Shown: positions 25,850 through 33,396 of the stretch, in pieces | Numbering within the stretch: position 1 is the first letter of the stretch | Layout of the letters: each line of letters starts with the position of its first letter | Assembly (NCBI RefSeq): GCF_947500265.1 | Contig: NZ_CANMRN010000003.1 | Coordinates: forward strand, 248,001 to 312,000 | DNA length: 64,000 nt | Source: an uncultured Psychrobacter sp. | GTDB lineage: Bacteria > Pseudomonadota > Gammaproteobacteria > Pseudomonadales > Moraxellaceae | Direction of reading: 5' to 3' | Position numbers and translations under genes: made by a program | Notes under the pieces: model-generated | What the model was told of the DNA's origin: nothing | Databases searched by the model: none | The model's input: the letters and a program-made list of their open reading frames with translations, nothing else

Positions 25850-27202
25850 ATGAGTGAAAAGACAGAAAGTATCAGCTACCTACAAGCGATAGCGATTAGC
25901 GTTGGCGCGATTATTGGCTGGGGCGCTTATGTCATGCCAGGCGATTTGTTTTTGCCGCAGTCACAGCTATTAGGCTCTTCTGTTGCTATTATTATCGGTA
26001 CTTTAGCCATCTATATGGTTGCGCGTGCCTATATTAATTTGCTGACCCAAACGCCAGAGAACGAGTCAGGCGGTATCTATTGGATTGAAAAATACATCAA
26101 TCGCAAGCATGCCTATATTTATGGTTGGGGCGTCACGATAGGCTATATCTCTATTATCGCACTCAATATATCAGCCGTCGCTTTGCTACTGCGCTATCTG
26201 TTACCTAGTGGCTTACAATTAGGCTATCTGTATACGATTGCTGGTTGGGAAGTCTACGCCAGTGAAGTGTTCTTGTGCAGCGCGGCTATTATTTTATTCA
26301 GTTATATCAATCTAAAGGGCGTACGAGTCGGCGCAAAAATCCAACTCTATATCGCCCTCTTTATGATTCTATCAGTCACCGCGCTGTTTTTTGCCTCACT
26401 TTGGATGACACCAACGAGCCAAGCATTTTTGCCAACTGATATGTATAGCAGTTCTATTACCAGTCTGGCATGGTTACCTATCTTGGCCGTTATGCCGTGG
26501 GCGTATGTTGGTTTTGAGACCACACCGCAGATTTCAAAAGCCATCAGTGATTCAAAAACCAAGACCAAAAGTATTATCCTAATTTCACTCATAGCTGGCG
26601 TGTTGTTTTACTTTTTGATCAACTACTTTACCGCGCTAAACATGAGCTTTGACTATCAAGCGATCAAAGACAGCCACTGGGCAACAGGTGAAGGCATAGA
26701 CAATCGGATTGGTAGCATCGGCATTTGGCTGCTATCGATCGCTATGATTGGCTCGATAATGAGCGGTATCAACGGCTTTATATTGTCATCGGTCAAGCTC
26801 TTAGAATCTATGGGCGACACGTCGTTATTGCCTAGCATATTTACGGATAAACACAACCAATTTAGTAAGCAAAAGACCGTTATATTGATATGTTTGGTGT
26901 GCCTACTCTCTCCTTGGCTAGGTAGAAACTACCTACTCGATATCGTGACGATGGCGTCCTTGGGTATAACGGTTGGCTTCGCTTATGTCACGACCGCTGA
27001 CCTCATCAATGAGCGAAAAAAGAAACAGGCAGGTTTGCTAAATTATCTCTCTGTATTAATTAGTGTGGTCTTTATATCGCTATTGCTACTACCATTTTCA
27101 CCAGCGGCGCTGTCATTCAATGCTTATGTCTTGCTGGGATTCTTTATTCTGCTCGGGGCAATTGGCTATAAAAAAATCGCAGTCAATCCTAACGTTAATT
27201 AA
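25850..27202 (+). CDS. APC-family amino acid permease
   Basis: A 450-aa inner-membrane protein with about 12 hydrophobic segments. It starts with the APC motif ISVGAIIGWGAYVMPGD in helix 1, where small residues line the substrate site, and contains NESGGIYWIEKYI, typical of amino acid permeases. It likely imports or exchanges an amino acid; specificity cannot be read from sequence. The ATG follows AAGGAG. The amidase lipoprotein gene starts 28 bp downstream, so the two are probably co-transcribed. Confidence 0.88.
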   Translation: MSEKTESISYLQAIAISVGAIIGWGAYVMPGDLFLPQSQLLGSSVAIIIGTLAIYMVARAYINLLTQTPENESGGIYWIEKYINRKHAYIYGWGVTIGYISIIALNISAVALLLRYLLPSGLQLGYLYTIAGWEVYASEVFLCSAAIILFSYINLKGVRVGAKIQLYIALFMILSVTALFFASLWMTPTSQAFLPTDMYSSSITSLAWLPILAVMPWAYVGFETTPQISKAISDSKTKTKSIILISLIAGVLFYFLINYFTALNMSFDYQAIKDSHWATGEGIDNRIGSIGIWLLSIAMIGSIMSGINGFILSSVKLLESMGDTSLLPSIFTDKHNQFSKQKTVILICLVCLLSPWLGRNYLLDIVTMASLGITVGFAYVTTADLINERKKKQAGLLNYLSVLISVVFISLLLLPFSPAALSFNAYVLLGFFILLGAIGYKKIAVNPNVN

Positions 27203-27230
27203 CCGCAACCATTCCCACACAGAGCATTTC

Positions 27231-28112
27231 ATGGCAAAAAATATTTCCTCGACTGCATTGGCTTCAGTATTAATATCATCCTCTATGCTATTGCTCGTTG
27301 GCTGCGTATCAACGACAGCACCGCGTTATGTCATCGACAGCAAAACCTATCAAGCCACTGGCAAAAGCGAACGTATCAAAACCATTGTGCTGCACTATAC
27401 GGTTTCAGACAATGACCGATCTATCAAAACACTGACCACGGGCAATGTGAGCGCGCACTATTTAGTATTGGACAATGATGACGATAAAATCTACAACCTT
27501 GTACCAGAGAGCGAGCGCGCATGGCATGCAGGTGATGGCGGCTTTGCAGGACGGACGATATTAAATGATACCTCTATCGGTATCGAGATCGTCAATAACG
27601 GTATCAAGCCTGAATATCGAGACGCACTAAAAAATGGCACGCTCGACTATCACCCTTATGAGCACTATGTGGCATTTGATGAGTTGCAGATTAAAAAAGT
27701 CGCACAACTGGTGCAAGATATCGCCACGCGCTATGACATCTCACCAAAGAATATCATCGGTCACTCCGATATGGCACCCTCGCGCAAGATAGACCCTGGT
27801 GCCAAATTCCCATGGGAGCGACTGTATTTCGATTACGGTATCGGCGCTTGGTATGATGAATTTGATAAGCAATTTTTTATGAATCAAGATGGATTTGCGT
27901 CGGCCACGATACCTGAGATCAAGCAAGCGTTTCGCAAGTATGGCTATCAAATCAATGACACTGATATATGGGACAAAGCCAGTCGCGATGTCGTCTATGC
28001 GTTTCAGCTACACTTCAGAGCGCAGCAGCCAACGGGTAATATGGATAGCGAGACCTATGCGATATTGCAGGCACTAAATAAAAAGTATGCTAGTCGGGAT
28101 GATTTTTATTAA
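27231..28112 (+). CDS. amiD: N-acetylmuramoyl-L-alanine amidase lipoprotein, AmiD-like
   Basis: From the ATG at 27231 the protein has 293 aa; the longer frame overlaps the permease gene and is not supported. A lipoprotein signal ends in LLVGC. An Amidase_2 zinc domain follows, with VLHYTVSDNDRS, AWHAGDGGF and IGHSDMAPSRKIDPG. A peptidoglycan-binding helical domain lies at the C-terminus (FRKYGYQ..YAFQLHFR). This matches AmiD, an outer-membrane lipoprotein that cleaves the amide between muramic acid and the stem peptide during wall recycling. The permease just upstream may import a product, which is inference. Confidence 0.9.
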   Translation: MAKNISSTALASVLISSSMLLLVGCVSTTAPRYVIDSKTYQATGKSERIKTIVLHYTVSDNDRSIKTLTTGNVSAHYLVLDNDDDKIYNLVPESERAWHAGDGGFAGRTILNDTSIGIEIVNNGIKPEYRDALKNGTLDYHPYEHYVAFDELQIKKVAQLVQDIATRYDISPKNIIGHSDMAPSRKIDPGAKFPWERLYFDYGIGAWYDEFDKQFFMNQDGFASATIPEIKQAFRKYGYQINDTDIWDKASRDVVYAFQLHFRAQQPTGNMDSETYAILQALNKKYASRDDFY

Positions 28113-28141
28113 AGAATACAGACTATCAGGAGACATAAGCC

Positions 28142-28324
28142 ATGAATAACTCTCAACAAGATGATTTGCAAAAGTATCTAGAAGAAAAAGCCAAGCAGGA
28201 GCAGGAAAAGAAAGAGGAGCAAGAACCTGAGCTGCTTTCTGCCTATGATGCTTGTGTGCTAAAGGAAAGTGCGAAGATTCATGAGTTGATCGCTGAGGCT
28301 CAGAAGCGCCCCAAAGATGACTAA
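28142..28324 (+). CDS. small charged protein, 60 aa
   Basis: A 60-aa soluble protein with a Gln/Glu/Lys-rich helix in the first half and a conserved-looking tail, LLSAYDACVLKESAKIHELI. The ATG is preceded by AGGAG. It lies 29 bp after the amidase gene and is probably in its operon. I do not recognise the family. A degraded relative of its C-terminal half lies at 31273-31389, after tdh, which shows that the sequence is a real evolving gene. Confidence 0.65.
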   Translation: MNNSQQDDLQKYLEEKAKQEQEKKEEQEPELLSAYDACVLKESAKIHELIAEAQKRPKDD

Positions 28325-28711
28325 CTGGATAGACAGTACTTATCAATACTTACCACTCAAGATTATAAAAATGCGCAAGTTAATGTCTTATGTTTTGAGA
28401 CATAGCTAAGCCGCTATGAGACCAATATCACAACTAAACAATGCTATATCACTTTATAAAAGAAGGCCTATCTACCAACTATTTAGGCTATTTATTGCGA
28501 TAGGCTAATGATAAAATCACCGCTCACAGGGTTATAGACAGTATCACTGCTCGCACCATCTCATTGGCTTCCCGCATTGTTGGTTTTATCATTGGTTTTA
28601 ACGATGGCTAGAATGATGTGCAGATTTTATAGCTTGGCTTTGATAGCTTAATTCTATTACCAATATCTCTATTATCAAACGAACACCAATAATACTAAAA
28701 AAGGAATATTT
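28325..28711. other. 387-bp leader region upstream of kbl
   Basis: No ORF is supported. A 7-bp inverted repeat GCCTATC / GATAGGC spans 28466-28505. A purine-rich AAAAAAGGAA precedes kbl. A threonine- or leucine-responsive site (Lrp regulates this operon in E. coli) might be here, but I cannot show one. Confidence 0.4.
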
Positions 28712-29902
28712 ATGTATCAAGCCTTTCAAAAACACCTACAACAAGAAATCAGTGATATACGCGAGGCAGGGCTGTATAAAAACGAGCGCGTTATCACCTC
28801 TCCGCAGGATGCACTCATCAAGATTGCCGATGGCCGTGAGATGCTTAACTTCTGTGCCAATAATTACCTTGGATTGTCTGACCATCCTGAGATTAAAAAG
28901 GCGGCGATCAAAGCCATTGAAGACTCAGGTTACGGCATGTCATCGGTGCGTTTTATTTGTGGTACGCAAGATTTGCATAAGCAATTAGAGGCAGCAATTT
29001 CTAAGTTTTTTAATACTGAAGATACGATTCTTTATGCGGCCTGTTTCGATGCCAATGGTGGTGCCTTTGAGCCACTGCTGACCAGCGAAGATGCCATTAT
29101 TTCTGATTCGTTAAATCATGCTTCAATCATTGATGGTGTGCGCCTGTGTAAAGCCGCGCGTTATCGCTACGCCAATGCGGATATGCAAGATTTAGAGACT
29201 CAATTACAAGCGGCGCAAGCACAGCGTTTTCGTTTGATTGTCACCGATGGTGTGTTTTCAATGGACGGTAACGTAGCGCCAATGGATGAGATCTATGCGG
29301 TGGCACAAAAATATGATGCCATGGTGATGATTGACGAATCGCATTCAGCAGGCGTGGTCGGTCGCACTGGTGGTGGCGTGACTGAATTGTTTGATCTACG
29401 TGGTGACATTGAGCTGATCACGGGTACTTTAGGCAAGGCGTTTGGCGGTGCTATTGGCGGCTTTACGACAGGTAAAAAAGAAATCATAGAGATGCTGCGT
29501 CAACGCTCACGCCCGTATCTGTTTTCCAACTCTATTCCTCCTATGGTGGCTGCCGCTGGGGTAAAAGCGTTTGAGATGCTGTCGCAAGACAATACCTTAC
29601 AAGACCAATTGCATGAAAATACCGCCTATTTTGTGAAGAAAATGCAAGATGCAGGCTTCGATATCAAGCCTACCGAATCGGCCATTTGTGCAGTGATGCT
29701 CTATGACGCCAATGTCTCGCAGCAAATGGCAGACGCACTGCTTGAAGAAGGCATTTATGTGATTGGTTTCTTCTATCCTGTCGTGCCCAAAAATGAGGCT
29801 CGCATTCGTGTGCAGCTCTCTGCTGCCCATACTCGCGAGCAGCTCGACCAGTGTATCGCCGCCTTTATCAAAGTCGCCAAGCAAATGAAGGTGATTGATT
29901 AA
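28712..29902 (+). CDS. kbl: glycine C-acetyltransferase (2-amino-3-ketobutyrate CoA ligase)
   Basis: PLP enzyme that splits 2-amino-3-ketobutyrate with CoA into glycine and acetyl-CoA, the second step of threonine breakdown. The 396-aa protein shows the alpha-oxoamine synthase motifs NFCANNYLGLSDHPE, DSLNHASIIDG, MIDESHSAGVVG and the PLP lysine in TGTLGKAFGG. The C-terminal FFYPVVPKNEARIRVQLSA is specific to Kbl. tdh follows on the same strand but is separated by a MITE-like element. Confidence 0.97.
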   Translation: MYQAFQKHLQQEISDIREAGLYKNERVITSPQDALIKIADGREMLNFCANNYLGLSDHPEIKKAAIKAIEDSGYGMSSVRFICGTQDLHKQLEAAISKFFNTEDTILYAACFDANGGAFEPLLTSEDAIISDSLNHASIIDGVRLCKAARYRYANADMQDLETQLQAAQAQRFRLIVTDGVFSMDGNVAPMDEIYAVAQKYDAMVMIDESHSAGVVGRTGGGVTELFDLRGDIELITGTLGKAFGGAIGGFTTGKKEIIEMLRQRSRPYLFSNSIPPMVAAAGVKAFEMLSQDNTLQDQLHENTAYFVKKMQDAGFDIKPTESAICAVMLYDANVSQQMADALLEEGIYVIGFFYPVVPKNEARIRVQLSAAHTREQLDQCIAAFIKVAKQMKVID

Positions 29903-29920
29903 GCGTCGTTCGGTATTTAT

Positions 29921-30096
29921 CTAGGGCGTGTCCTCAATTCAAACGAGTGTTCTCTAAATGGGCTAAAAATAGCTAAATTTTGCCAAACATCGTCAAATAG
30001 TTGGTCAATATCTCGATATTATCTGCACTATTTTCCTCGTTTGACGGCAATTTATCTCATTTTTATCACCATTTTTAAAATGAGGACACACCCTAG
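29921..30096. mobile_element. MITE-like element between kbl and tdh
   Basis: The 176-bp segment starts CTAGGGCGTGTCCTCA and ends with the inverse of CTAGGGTGTGTCCTCA, giving 16-bp terminal inverted repeats with one mismatch. TA is present at both boundaries, as for TA-target elements. There is no ORF inside. The interior is AT-rich. The terminal repeats differ in sequence from those of the element at 4672-5000, so they are two families. Confidence 0.7.
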
Positions 30097-30132
30097 ATTC
30101 AATAATTAAATACAGTTAAATAAGAGAAAACT

Positions 30133-31158
30133 ATGAAAGCACTGGTTAAAGCTCATGCCAAAAAAGGCATCTGGATGCAAGACATGCCAGAACCTACGGT
30201 CGGCATCAATGACGTTAAAATTAAAATTAAAAAAACTGCCATCTGTGGCACAGACTTGCACATTTATAAGTGGGATGAGTGGTCACAAAAGACCATAAAA
30301 ACGCCAATGATTATCGGACACGAATACGTCGGTGTCATTAGTGAAATGGGCGATGGCGTCAAGCATCTTGAAATAGGTGACCGAGTCACAGGCGAAGGCC
30401 ATATCGCTTGCGGGCATTGCCGTAACTGCCGCCGAGGTAAGCTCCATGTGTGCGAAAACACCATCGGCGTGGGCGTTGACCGCGATGGCGCGTTTGCCGA
30501 ATATTTGGTGATACCTGCCGATAATGTCATCAGACTCGATGAGCGTATCAGCGATGAGATGGCGGCCATTATGGACCCCTTTGGCAACGCTACTCATACC
30601 GCATTGTCTTTCCCTGTCCTTGGTGAAGATGTGCTAATCACGGGTGCAGGATTGATTGGTTCGATGGCAACAGCGATTTGCCGATTCGCAGGGGCGCGTA
30701 ATATTGTGGTCAGCGATATCAGCGATTATCGCCTAGAGCTTGCCAAAAAAATGGGCGCGACGATGACCATTAACCCAGCCAAAGGGGAGACCATCGAAGG
30801 CGCCATTGCTGAGTTAAAAATGCACGGCTTTGATATTGGGCTTGAAATGTCAGGCTCGCCTCAGGCATTTGATTCGATGATTAGTAACATGTATAACGGC
30901 TCTAAAATTGCGCTCTTGGGCATTTTGCCTAACACTACCACGGTGGATTGGAGCAAGATTATTTTTAAGGCGTTAACCCTAAAAGGCATCTATGGCCGTG
31001 AGATGTGGGAGACGTGGTATCAGATGGAGCAAATGCTGATCAGCGGTATTGATTTGACGCCAATCATCACCCATCGCATGCACATCGATGACTTCCAAGA
31101 AGGCTTTGATATCATGGAAAGTGGACAATGCGGTAAAGTGATTTTAAGCTGGGATTAA
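30133..31158 (+). CDS. tdh: L-threonine 3-dehydrogenase
   Basis: NAD-dependent oxidation of threonine to 2-amino-3-ketobutyrate. The 341-aa medium-chain dehydrogenase has the catalytic zinc Cys in [15 protein letters not shown], the structural zinc lobe [15 protein letters not shown], a Rossmann loop [11 protein letters not shown] and the TDH-specific [13 protein letters not shown] segment. It follows kbl, so the pair converts threonine to glycine and acetyl-CoA. A short ribosome binding site AGAGAA precedes the ATG. Confidence 0.97.
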   Translation: MKALVKAHAKKGIWMQDMPEPTVGINDVKIKIKKTAICGTDLHIYKWDEWSQKTIKTPMIIGHEYVGVISEMGDGVKHLEIGDRVTGEGHIACGHCRNCRRGKLHVCENTIGVGVDRDGAFAEYLVIPADNVIRLDERISDEMAAIMDPFGNATHTALSFPVLGEDVLITGAGLIGSMATAICRFAGARNIVVSDISDYRLELAKKMGATMTINPAKGETIEGAIAELKMHGFDIGLEMSGSPQAFDSMISNMYNGSKIALLGILPNTTTVDWSKIIFKALTLKGIYGREMWETWYQMEQMLISGIDLTPIITHRMHIDDFQEGFDIMESGQCGKVILSWD

Positions 31159-31217
31159 TTTTGGCGATTCAGCACTTGATGAGCCATAGTTAGCTTTTAA
31201 ATTGTCACGACTTATAA

Positions 31218-31246
31218 AACGGCACCGATTTCAGTGCCGTTTTTTT
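31218..31246 (+). terminator. rho-independent terminator of tdh
   Basis: ACGGCAC (31219-31225) pairs with GTGCCGT (31234-31240), then T6. Confidence 0.87.
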
Positions 31247-31272
31247 GGACTTTAAAGAGTGATAAGAAATAG

Positions 31273-31389
31273 AAGCCCGACTCTGATCCGCTTTCTACTT
31301 ATGACGCCTGTGTAATAAGAGAGAGTGATAAGGTACGTGAGTTGATTGCTGGGGCTAAGAAAAAGTGTAAAGAGCGGTCAAAGGATTAA
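31273..31389 (+). pseudogene. degraded copy of the 60-aa gene's C-terminus
   Basis: The frame after an in-frame TAG (31270-31272) encodes LSTYDACVIRESDKVRELI and a basic tail, ending at TAA 31387-31389. It aligns with LSAYDACVLKESAKIHELI of the protein encoded at 28142-28324. There is no start codon and no N-terminal half. It lies downstream of the tdh terminator, so it is a remnant of a duplicated gene. Confidence 0.6.
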
Positions 31390-31404
31390 TAATTATATAA
31401 CATT

Positions 31405-31435
31405 ATGCTTTAAGTCAAAACTCTGCTTAAAGCAT
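31405..31435. other. 10-bp perfect stem-loop
   Basis: ATGCTTTAAG pairs with CTTAAAGCAT with an 11-nt loop. It lies in the 153-bp gap between the gene remnant and the minus-strand NDT/TIR-like gene. It lacks a T run, so it is a doubtful terminator. Confidence 0.5.
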
Positions 31436-31542
31436 ATTTAGTCAACATGAATAAATTCTTCTTTAGCCCCATAAAAACCTATTATAGTTAATAAATTGTA
31501 CGATTAACCGTCTGTTCGAGCTTTTTTAGAATCACTTATTTC

Positions 31543-32505
31543 TCAAAAGTCTTCATGCAATCTATAGTAGTACTGGTCAAACTCTTCTATAGTATAGCCT
31601 AATTCTGCTATAGAAGAGACTACCTCTTCAACTACATCAAAACTAGGATTACCTACAGTAACCGTAATATAAATTTTTCCTGAATCAAAATTTATACTTT
31701 TTATGAACGGGCTAATTGGTTCTAAAGCTTCATGCACATTCACATATAGCTCATCTTTGTCCCTTATTCTATCGAGATAAAACTCTAAAGTACGAGGCTC
31801 TCCATAAACACTATAAGCTGAACTGTGTACAGATTTATTTCTCATCATTTGGTTTCTATTGCTTCCACTCATAGAGTTAGAAAGACGACTTACAGATACT
31901 TGAAGATCTTTAAGAGTATCTAACACATATCTATCAACAGAAACCGTCTCTTCAGTAATTAAGGGAGCTTTAAAACCACCATAGTTTTTTAAGAAAGTGG
32001 AATAATTTTCAGGGTCATTTTCATATGCTTTATAAGTCTTTTTTATTCTATCTTTTAAATTTTCTTTGAAAACTTCAATGTCATGGTATCTTAAGTCTTT
32101 TGGATAACTTAGGTGTTCAATTACGGAGGTATCAAAAGAATAAGGTGTTATCTCATCTTTTATAATGATTGTTGGTTTATCGAAAGCTAGACGTAATCCT
32201 AGCTCAAACATGACATTTGGATTTCTACCGCTTATATCGCAAACTATCATCGGATTATCATATAAGTTCTGAACAATACGTTTGTGAATAACGCCTATAT
32301 CATCCGCATCACTCACTAATCTAGCTTCAAAATTAGCTTCTTTAATCGCAGATTCTATTATCCTTTTGACATCTTTCCAATGAGATTCAGGATAACCATC
32401 CATACTTGCGATAGGCATTACGATGCCACATTTTTTCGGTGAATTATCGTCTGATTTTTCGTGTGGCTTGTTTTCGATTTGATTCGGTTCAGATTTATTG
32501 TCCAT
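31543..32505 (-). CDS. NDT/TIR-like (DrHyd-fold) protein, possible NAD or nucleotide effector
   Basis: The ATG at 32505, with GGAG seven bases upstream, gives 320 aa. After a polar N-terminus, residues about 25-120 read as a nucleoside deoxyribosyltransferase/TIR-like fold. A glycine-poor CGIVMPIASMDGYPESHW strand-loop is followed by CDISGRNPNVMFELGLRLA, where Glu101 sits at the place of the catalytic glutamate of this superfamily. The rest (about 130-320) is helical, then a beta-rich C-terminus I cannot name. Such domains hydrolyse nucleotides or NAD in several defence and signalling proteins. It stands alone on the minus strand, is AT-rich, and sits beside a palindromic repeat and an insertion-prone region. 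The role is inferred. Confidence 0.6.
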   Translation of the reverse strand: MDNKSEPNQIENKPHEKSDDNSPKKCGIVMPIASMDGYPESHWKDVKRIIESAIKEANFEARLVSDADDIGVIHKRIVQNLYDNPMIVCDISGRNPNVMFELGLRLAFDKPTIIIKDEITPYSFDTSVIEHLSYPKDLRYHDIEVFKENLKDRIKKTYKAYENDPENYSTFLKNYGGFKAPLITEETVSVDRYVLDTLKDLQVSVSRLSNSMSGSNRNQMMRNKSVHSSAYSVYGEPRTLEFYLDRIRDKDELYVNVHEALEPISPFIKSINFDSGKIYITVTVGNPSFDVVEEVVSSIAELGYTIEEFDQYYYRLHEDF

Positions 32506-32610
32506 TCTAATCTCCAAAGAAAACAATGAGTTCGTAGGGTGCGTCCAGCGCATCAATAACACTAAAATTAAAGTTTAGACTAATTTATCACAAAATTGTC
32601 ATTCAGAAGC

Positions 32611-32761
32611 GCTGTTTAGCCCCGACTGTAGCGGTATCCTGCTAATTTGGGTGAGTTGTGATGGCTAGGTTTTGGGGTGGCGACGCGAAGCAAGCGACGA
32701 CCCAAACCGTAGCCAGCGCCGCGCCCAGACTGGGAGATACAAGCGGAAGGCGGGAAATAGC
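32611..32761. repeat. 150-bp GC-rich imperfect palindrome
   Basis: The outer arms (from GCTGTTTAGCCC at 32611 to CGGGAAATAGC at 32761) pair with interruptions. A central long hairpin (32662-32715) pairs TGGCTAGGTTTTGGGG with the inverse of CCCAAACCGTAGCCA around a GAAGCAA loop. It is more GC-rich than its surroundings and has no coding frame. It looks like a dispersed intergenic repeat or a structured RNA; without other copies I cannot decide. Confidence 0.6.
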
Positions 32762-32781
32762 TCAATTATTTATAAAAAACG

Positions 32782-33180
32782 TTATATCTTACTCAGCTCT
32801 TTTAACGCAGATAGCGCCTGCTCCGCCTTATCATTCGACACAAATATATGGTCATGATAGTAGGCAGCGATCACATTGGCACTGATGCCTTTTGAGGTCA
32901 GTTTGGTTGCTATTGCTGCGGTTAGACCTACCGCTTCTAAACTTGAATGCACCGTCAGAGTGATTTGGCGAAACACGCCTTCATAATGCAAACCCGCTTC
33001 ATCAGCTTTGTCTTTTGTTAACACCAGAGTCAGCCCTTCTGACTCTACAAACGTCGCTATTGGCGCTAGGTTTACGTATTCAGCCAGTTGACCTTTTGCA
33101 GTACAAAACACAAATAACTCATCAACCAGTGCTGGCTGCATCGAACTCAATAGCTCATTGATATCTGTAATTCCTGACAT
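32782..33180 (-). CDS. ACT-domain protein (DUF2241-type)
   Basis: A 132-aa protein with two ACT-like segments. The first is around FVFCTAKGQ...LVLTKDKADEAGL, the second around ITLTVHSSLEAVGLTAAIATKLTSKGISANVIAAYYHDHIFV. ACT domains bind amino acids and usually regulate metabolic enzymes. This free-standing type has no proven function. It lies between the palindromic repeat and purL on the minus strand, and the purL terminator separates it from purL. Confidence 0.85.
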   Translation of the reverse strand: MSGITDINELLSSMQPALVDELFVFCTAKGQLAEYVNLAPIATFVESEGLTLVLTKDKADEAGLHYEGVFRQITLTVHSSLEAVGLTAAIATKLTSKGISANVIAAYYHDHIFVSNDKAEQALSALKELSKI

Positions 33181-33311
33181 TTTATTCTTCCTTATTTTGC
33201 CTGATTTTAATCTTTGTTCACCACAATTTTAGCATGGGTGTTCTTACCTATATCCGTGAAAACACGATATAAACACCAACCTTTATTTCCAAACACTCAA
33301 CTATTAAGCAC

Positions 33312-33337
33312 AAAAAAGGTGAGCCTAAGCCCACCTT
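33312..33337 (-). terminator. rho-independent terminator of purL
   Basis: On the minus strand AAGGTGGGC pairs imperfectly with GCTCACCTT, followed by T6. It is 60 bp after the purL stop. Confidence 0.7.
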
Positions 33338-33396
33338 CTTATTTTAAAAAACAGCTGTCTAAAACTACAAGCAATTGCTAGAGGCCTGAGTAACGA

